Source of the DNA: Fidelibacterota bacterium
GTDB taxonomy: Bacteria; Fidelibacterota; Marinisomatia; Marinisomatales; UBA1611
DNA length: 32,753 nucleotides
Assembly (NCBI GenBank): GCA_018692355.1
Contig: JABHKE010000144.1
Span: 1-32,753 of the forward strand
Direction: 5' to 3'
Shown here: piece by piece, positions 29,316-32,753 of the stretch
Numbering within the stretch: the stretch's first letter is position 1
How the letters are laid out: each line of letters begins with the position of its first letter
Notes under the pieces: generated by a model
Databases searched by the model: none
Told to the model about the DNA's origin: nothing
The model's input: the letters and a program-made list of their open reading frames with translations, nothing else
Position numbers and translations under genes: made by a program

Positions 29316-30461
29316 TTATTTTTCTTTTGAAGTAGCCTTTTGATCTTGGTCTTCATCGGATGTTTCATCAGCAGATTCAGCTACCGGAGCTTCATCACTT
29401 GAATCATCTACTGGCTCTTTTTCATGTGTTTCTTCAGCAGATTCATCCGCGGAGGTTTCATCTTCTGCTTCGCTATCTTCCTCCACTGGAGTCTCCTCAT
29501 TAGAAATTTCGGTAGATTCCTCTTCGTCTGATGATTCCTCTTCCGGTGCGATTTCTTCACTCGATTCTTCCGTTACTTCAGGCTCATCTGCACTTTCTTC
29601 AGTTGATTCTTCTCTAGAAGGTGACTCTTCAACACTCTCTGCTGGTGTTTCATCAGCAGATTCAGTTTCATCTTCTTGAGATTCTCCTTCAGTTGGCGAA
29701 TCTTCTATAAGTTCAGCTTCAGATGATTCATCGGTTGTAAACTCTGCGTTAGAACTTGCGTCGTCAGATTCATCAGCGGAAGTTTCATCTTCTGCTTCGC
29801 TATCTTCATCCACTGGAGCATCTTCATTAGAAATTTCGGTAGATTCGTCTTCGTCTGATGATTCATCTTCAGGTGCGATTTCTTCACTCGATTCTTCCGT
29901 TACTTCAGGTTCATCTGCACTTTCTTTAGTTGATTCTTCTCCAGCAGGTGCTTCTTCAACTTCTTCAGTTGGCGCATCTTCTATAGGTTCAACTTCAGGT
30001 GATTCTTCTACTGGTACTTCAACCACCACTTTTTCTGAAGCGGTATCGTCTTCGTCTGCTTCAACCGCTTCCACAGCAACAGCTTTTTCTTTTTCATCTG
30101 CTTTCTTTTCAGCGCGATCAGCACGGGCTTTTTGCACATCTTCCCGGTTCATCTCCCATTTTTTCATCTCTTTTTCAATCTGGGCTTCATCCAGGCCTTG
30201 TTTTATCAAATGCCATTGATGGGCAATCCCTGCACGGCGTAATAATTTATGTGCAGCTTCGGTGGGCTGTGCACCTTCACCTAGCCAATGTATAACCCTT
30301 TCACCTTTCAGATCATAAGAACGATCTACATCAATTGGATTGTACCAGCCCAATTCTTCAATTGCAGCACCATCACGGCGATTCCGAGAATCCATTACAA
30401 CCATTCTGTAAAAAGGTCTATTTCGACGTCCTATTCGTTTGAGTCTTATTTTCGTCGCCAA
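29316..30461 (-). CDS. rpsP: 30S ribosomal protein bS16 with a ~250-aa acidic C-terminal extension
   Basis: MATKIRLKRIGRRNRPFYRMVVMDSRNRRDGAAIEELGWYNPI is canonical bS16; an open frame continues to residue 381. TTG start with AAGGAG (plus 69-74 of 304xx: ctcctt at 30469-30474) 7 nt upstream. Confidence 0.93.
   Translation of the reverse strand: MATKIRLKRIGRRNRPFYRMVVMDSRNRRDGAAIEELGWYNPIDVDRSYDLKGERVIHWLGEGAQPTEAAHKLLRRAGIAHQWHLIKQGLDEAQIEKEMKKWEMNREDVQKARADRAEKKADEKEKAVAVEAVEADEDDTASEKVVVEVPVEESPEVEPIEDAPTEEVEEAPAGEESTKESADEPEVTEESSEEIAPEDESSDEDESTEISNEDAPVDEDSEAEDETSADESDDASSNAEFTTDESSEAELIEDSPTEGESQEDETESADETPAESVEESPSREESTEESADEPEVTEESSEEIAPEEESSDEEESTEISNEETPVEEDSEAEDETSADESAEETHEKEPVDDSSDEAPVAESADETSDEDQDQKATSKEK
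29438..29613 (-). repeat. Copy 1 of the direct repeat inside the rpsP tail
   Basis: Aligns without gaps to 29765-29940 (offset 327 nt = 109 codons); my hand count is 165/176 identical. Confidence 0.9.
29765..29940 (-). repeat. Copy 2 of the direct repeat inside the rpsP tail
   Basis: See copy 1 at 29438-29613. Confidence 0.9.
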
Positions 30462-30472
30462 TTTGTATCTCC

Positions 30473-31804
30473 TTAATTAAATCTTTCGAGACCACCCAAT
30501 CCGGGTAATTTCATGTTTTTCATTTTTCCCATTTTTTTCATCATTTTCTTCATCTGAGAAAACTGATTCAAAAGGGCATTTATTTCCTGTACCGAACGTC
30601 CACTTCCTTTTGAGATCCGCAATCTGCGACTGCCATTAATGATCTCCGGTTGCTGACGCTCACCCGGTGTCATAGAATTGATGATCGCTTCTGTCCATCC
30701 GACTTGACGGTCATCCATATTCAATTGTTTTAAAGCTTTCGAGTTCATACCAGGCATCATGCCGATGATCTGGCTCATAGAACCCATTTTTTTCATTTGC
30801 TGTAATTGCATTTTGAAATCATCCAGATCAAAAGTATTCTTTACCAGTTTTGTCTGAAAATCCTTTGCCTGGTCCTCATCAAAAACGTCCTGGGCTTTTT
30901 CCACGATGGAAACCACATCTCCAAATCCAAGGATTCGATCTGCAATTCGTTTCGGATCAAAAACTTCCAACCCATCTAATTTTTCAGACGTTCCAATAAA
31001 TTTGATAGGTTTACCCGTCACTTCACGGATTGAAACTGCTGCTCCACCTCGAGAATCGCCATCCATTTTTGTCAGGATTACACCTGATAACGGGAGCACT
31101 TCGTGAAAAGCCTGTGCTGAATTCACAGCATCTTGCCCCGTCATGCCATCCGCAACAAAGATGATCTCGTCGGGGTCAGACATATCAGCAATCTGCTGAA
31201 TTTCTGTCATCATTTCGCCATCTAGATGGAGTCGCCCGGCTGTATCCAAGATTACAACATCATTTTTCAAAGATCGTGCTTCTTCAATTCCCCGTTTGCA
31301 AATCGCCAACGGTTCTCCGGCTCCTTCTTCGTAAACCGCCACATCTGCCTGTTGCCCCACAGTGATTAATTGTTGGACAGCAGCGGGACGGTACACATCA
31401 GCGGCAACCATCAAAACCGATTTACCGGATTTTTGCAACCGATAAGCCAGTTTCCCTGCAGTGGTCGTTTTTCCGGCCCCTTGAAGGCCAGCCAATAAAA
31501 TAACAGCCGGATTGTTCTTCAAGACCAAGTCTTTTGAATCGGTTCCCAAAAGGATAACCAATTCATCGCGAATGATCTTCACGAATTGCTGACCCGGTTT
31601 CACCGATTTCAGGACCTTTGTCCCCTGCGCTTTATCATGCACAGTATTGACAAAAGATTTAGCCACATTGAAGTTCACATCAGCATCTATCAATGCCCGT
31701 CGAACTTCCCGAACAGTATCATTGATATTCTTATCAGTTATTTTACCCAGACCTCGAACATTTCGAAGAATAGATTCAAACCTTTCTGTGATGTGACCAA
31801 ACAT
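30473..31804 (-). CDS. ffh: Signal recognition particle protein Ffh
   Basis: LLAGLQGAGKTTTAGKLAYRLQ, DTAGRLHLDGEMMTE, TKMDGDSRGGAAVSI, Met-rich M domain (MKKMMKKMGKMKNMKLPG). Confidence 0.97.
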   Translation of the reverse strand: MFGHITERFESILRNVRGLGKITDKNINDTVREVRRALIDADVNFNVAKSFVNTVHDKAQGTKVLKSVKPGQQFVKIIRDELVILLGTDSKDLVLKNNPAVILLAGLQGAGKTTTAGKLAYRLQKSGKSVLMVAADVYRPAAVQQLITVGQQADVAVYEEGAGEPLAICKRGIEEARSLKNDVVILDTAGRLHLDGEMMTEIQQIADMSDPDEIIFVADGMTGQDAVNSAQAFHEVLPLSGVILTKMDGDSRGGAAVSIREVTGKPIKFIGTSEKLDGLEVFDPKRIADRILGFGDVVSIVEKAQDVFDEDQAKDFQTKLVKNTFDLDDFKMQLQQMKKMGSMSQIIGMMPGMNSKALKQLNMDDRQVGWTEAIINSMTPGERQQPEIINGSRRLRISKGSGRSVQEINALLNQFSQMKKMMKKMGKMKNMKLPGLGGLERFN

Positions 31805-31874
31805 GTGTTTCCGATTCGAAAATAGCTCGGGAAATTAGGGCCTTTCTTTATTAAAAGTAAATGCGAAAAGTCAA

Positions 31875-31903
31875 TTGAAATTCCAAGGATATTATAATAT
31901 AAA
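31875..31903 (+). promoter_or_regulatory. Candidate sigma70-type promoter for the plus-strand gene
   Basis: TTGAAA (31875-31880), 17-nt spacer, TATAAA (31898-31903) within the divergent intergenic region; consensus match only. Confidence 0.4.
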
Positions 31904-31922
31904 ATTATCGTAGTTTTCTGTC

Positions 31923-32552
31923 GTGGAAATTCAATCAAATTTGATATTTATTGTTTTATCTGTATTGGCTATCGTGTCAAAATACACAAGCCCAAACAAT
32001 TTGTATCGATTATTTAAACTTCTTCCTATACTATTATTAATAATTTGGGTAGCCAGTTTTGGAGACATTCAGGGCAACCCTTATACAAGGGCAATCCTAG
32101 CGGGACTCTGTTTTTCAATTATCGGTGATTCCCTTTTACTCTTCCCAGTTCAATTCAAATTGGGCCTTTTTAGTTTCCTCATAGGGCATATTTGGTATAT
32201 GCTTGGGTTTCTATCAGGTGATTGGTCACTTCCAATTCTTCCAACACTTATAATTACAATTTTGGCTTTGGGAATGTTTTTTCAACTTTATCCCACCTTG
32301 GAAAAATTAAAGATACCGGTTTTGGTTTATATTTTTATGATTGCAGGAATGGGAATTACGTCTTTCGGAAGACTTGAGACTCTTCAAACATTTCCAACTT
32401 TAATTGGAGCTATCGGTGCAAGTTTATTCATGATTTCCGATGGCGTACTTGGGTGGAATAAATTCAAGAATCCATTCCATTTAGCTGAAGGTATCATCCT
32501 TATTACCTATTATTCTGGACAATGGATGATATCTTATTCAACCTTGATGTAA
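31923..32552 (+). CDS. YhhN/TMEM86-family membrane protein (lysoplasmalogenase-like)
   Basis: Eight-TM-like pattern; AILAGLCFSIIGDSLLLFP, FLIGHIWYMLGF, MISDGVLGWNKF, YYSGQWMI match the family; GTG start. Confidence 0.8.
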   Translation: MEIQSNLIFIVLSVLAIVSKYTSPNNLYRLFKLLPILLLIIWVASFGDIQGNPYTRAILAGLCFSIIGDSLLLFPVQFKLGLFSFLIGHIWYMLGFLSGDWSLPILPTLIITILALGMFFQLYPTLEKLKIPVLVYIFMIAGMGITSFGRLETLQTFPTLIGAIGASLFMISDGVLGWNKFKNPFHLAEGIILITYYSGQWMISYSTLM

Positions 32553-32554
32553 CC

Positions 32555-32753
32555 CTAAAAAGTGTAATCTATGGTAACACCAATTTGTCTTGGATCGCCA
32601 TAACTTTTCCAGAGTTGGTCTGGATAAGTGGGTGGAATGAGTCCAAAATAAAAACCTCTCGTTGTATATCTTTCATCTAAGGCATTCCGAATCCATAATT
32701 TAACAATGGTTTTTCCAAAGGATTTTCCAATATTAATATTTAGTAATGTATAG
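32555..32753 (-). CDS. C-terminus of a TonB-dependent receptor (5' part outside the window)
   Basis: Manual translation: YTLLNINIGKSFGKTIVKLWIRNALDERYTTRGFYFGLIPPTYPDQLWKSYGDPRQIGVTIDYTF*; the 'NALDERY...GDPRQIGVTIDYTF' ending with terminal Phe is typical. Not in the supplied ORF track. Confidence 0.8.
   Translation of the reverse strand, partial: YTLLNINIGKSFGKTIVKLWIRNALDERYTTRGFYFGLIPPTYPDQLWKSYGDPRQIGVTIDYTF

Noticed and set aside
29705-30295. Alternative-frame and antisense ORFs over the rpsP tail (29705..29887 minus; 29999..30295 plus)
   Set aside because: By-products of repetitive GAA/TCA-rich codons; no recognisable domain, and the rpsP frame explains the sequence.
31738-31938. 66-aa minus-strand ORF upstream of ffh
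   Set aside because: Overlaps the conserved N-terminus of ffh out of frame and spans the divergent promoter region.
1-32753. CRISPR arrays, IS elements, prophage, toxin-antitoxin or defence genes
   Set aside because: No spaced direct repeats, transposase or phage-like motifs, or defence-type domains seen; all non-edge minus-strand ORFs of size map to recognisable housekeeping or envelope families.

Overview
This 32.75 kb window is mostly housekeeping and envelope genes. Apart from one plus-strand gene near the right end (31923..32552), every credible CDS is on the minus strand, and most neighbours overlap or abut. In transcription order on the minus strand: ffh, rpsP, khpA, rimM, trmD, rplS, [intrinsic terminator], MFS transporter, selA, selB, mutS, PorV-like outer-membrane protein, yicC, gmk, rpoZ-like, family-4-type UDG, dnaB, relA/spoT, HU/IHF, ruvX, lnt, DUF5683-like, ecfT-like, truA, htrA/degP-like, psd, pssA, DUF4321-like, tatA, batA, batB, batC, batD, batE, and a SPOR-domain lipoprotein. 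The edges hold a truncated TonB-dependent receptor C-terminus (right, absent from the ORF track) and the first codons of another gene (left). The gene content and low GC suggest an FCB-group bacterium, possibly Marinimicrobia-like; this is inference only. I saw no phage, IS element, CRISPR, tRNA or rRNA. The most interesting items are: (i) ribosomal protein bS16 with a ~250-aa, almost purely acidic C-terminal tail that contains a recent ~109-aa-offset internal duplication; (ii) a strong intrinsic terminator whose 3' arm contains the apparent Shine-Dalgarno of the MFS-selA-selB cluster; (iii) an EcfT-like gene next to truA with no ATPase genes nearby; (iv) a Bat operon without local moxR/DUF58, sitting behind tatA and ending in a SPOR lipoprotein. 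I did not find a clearly new multi-gene system.
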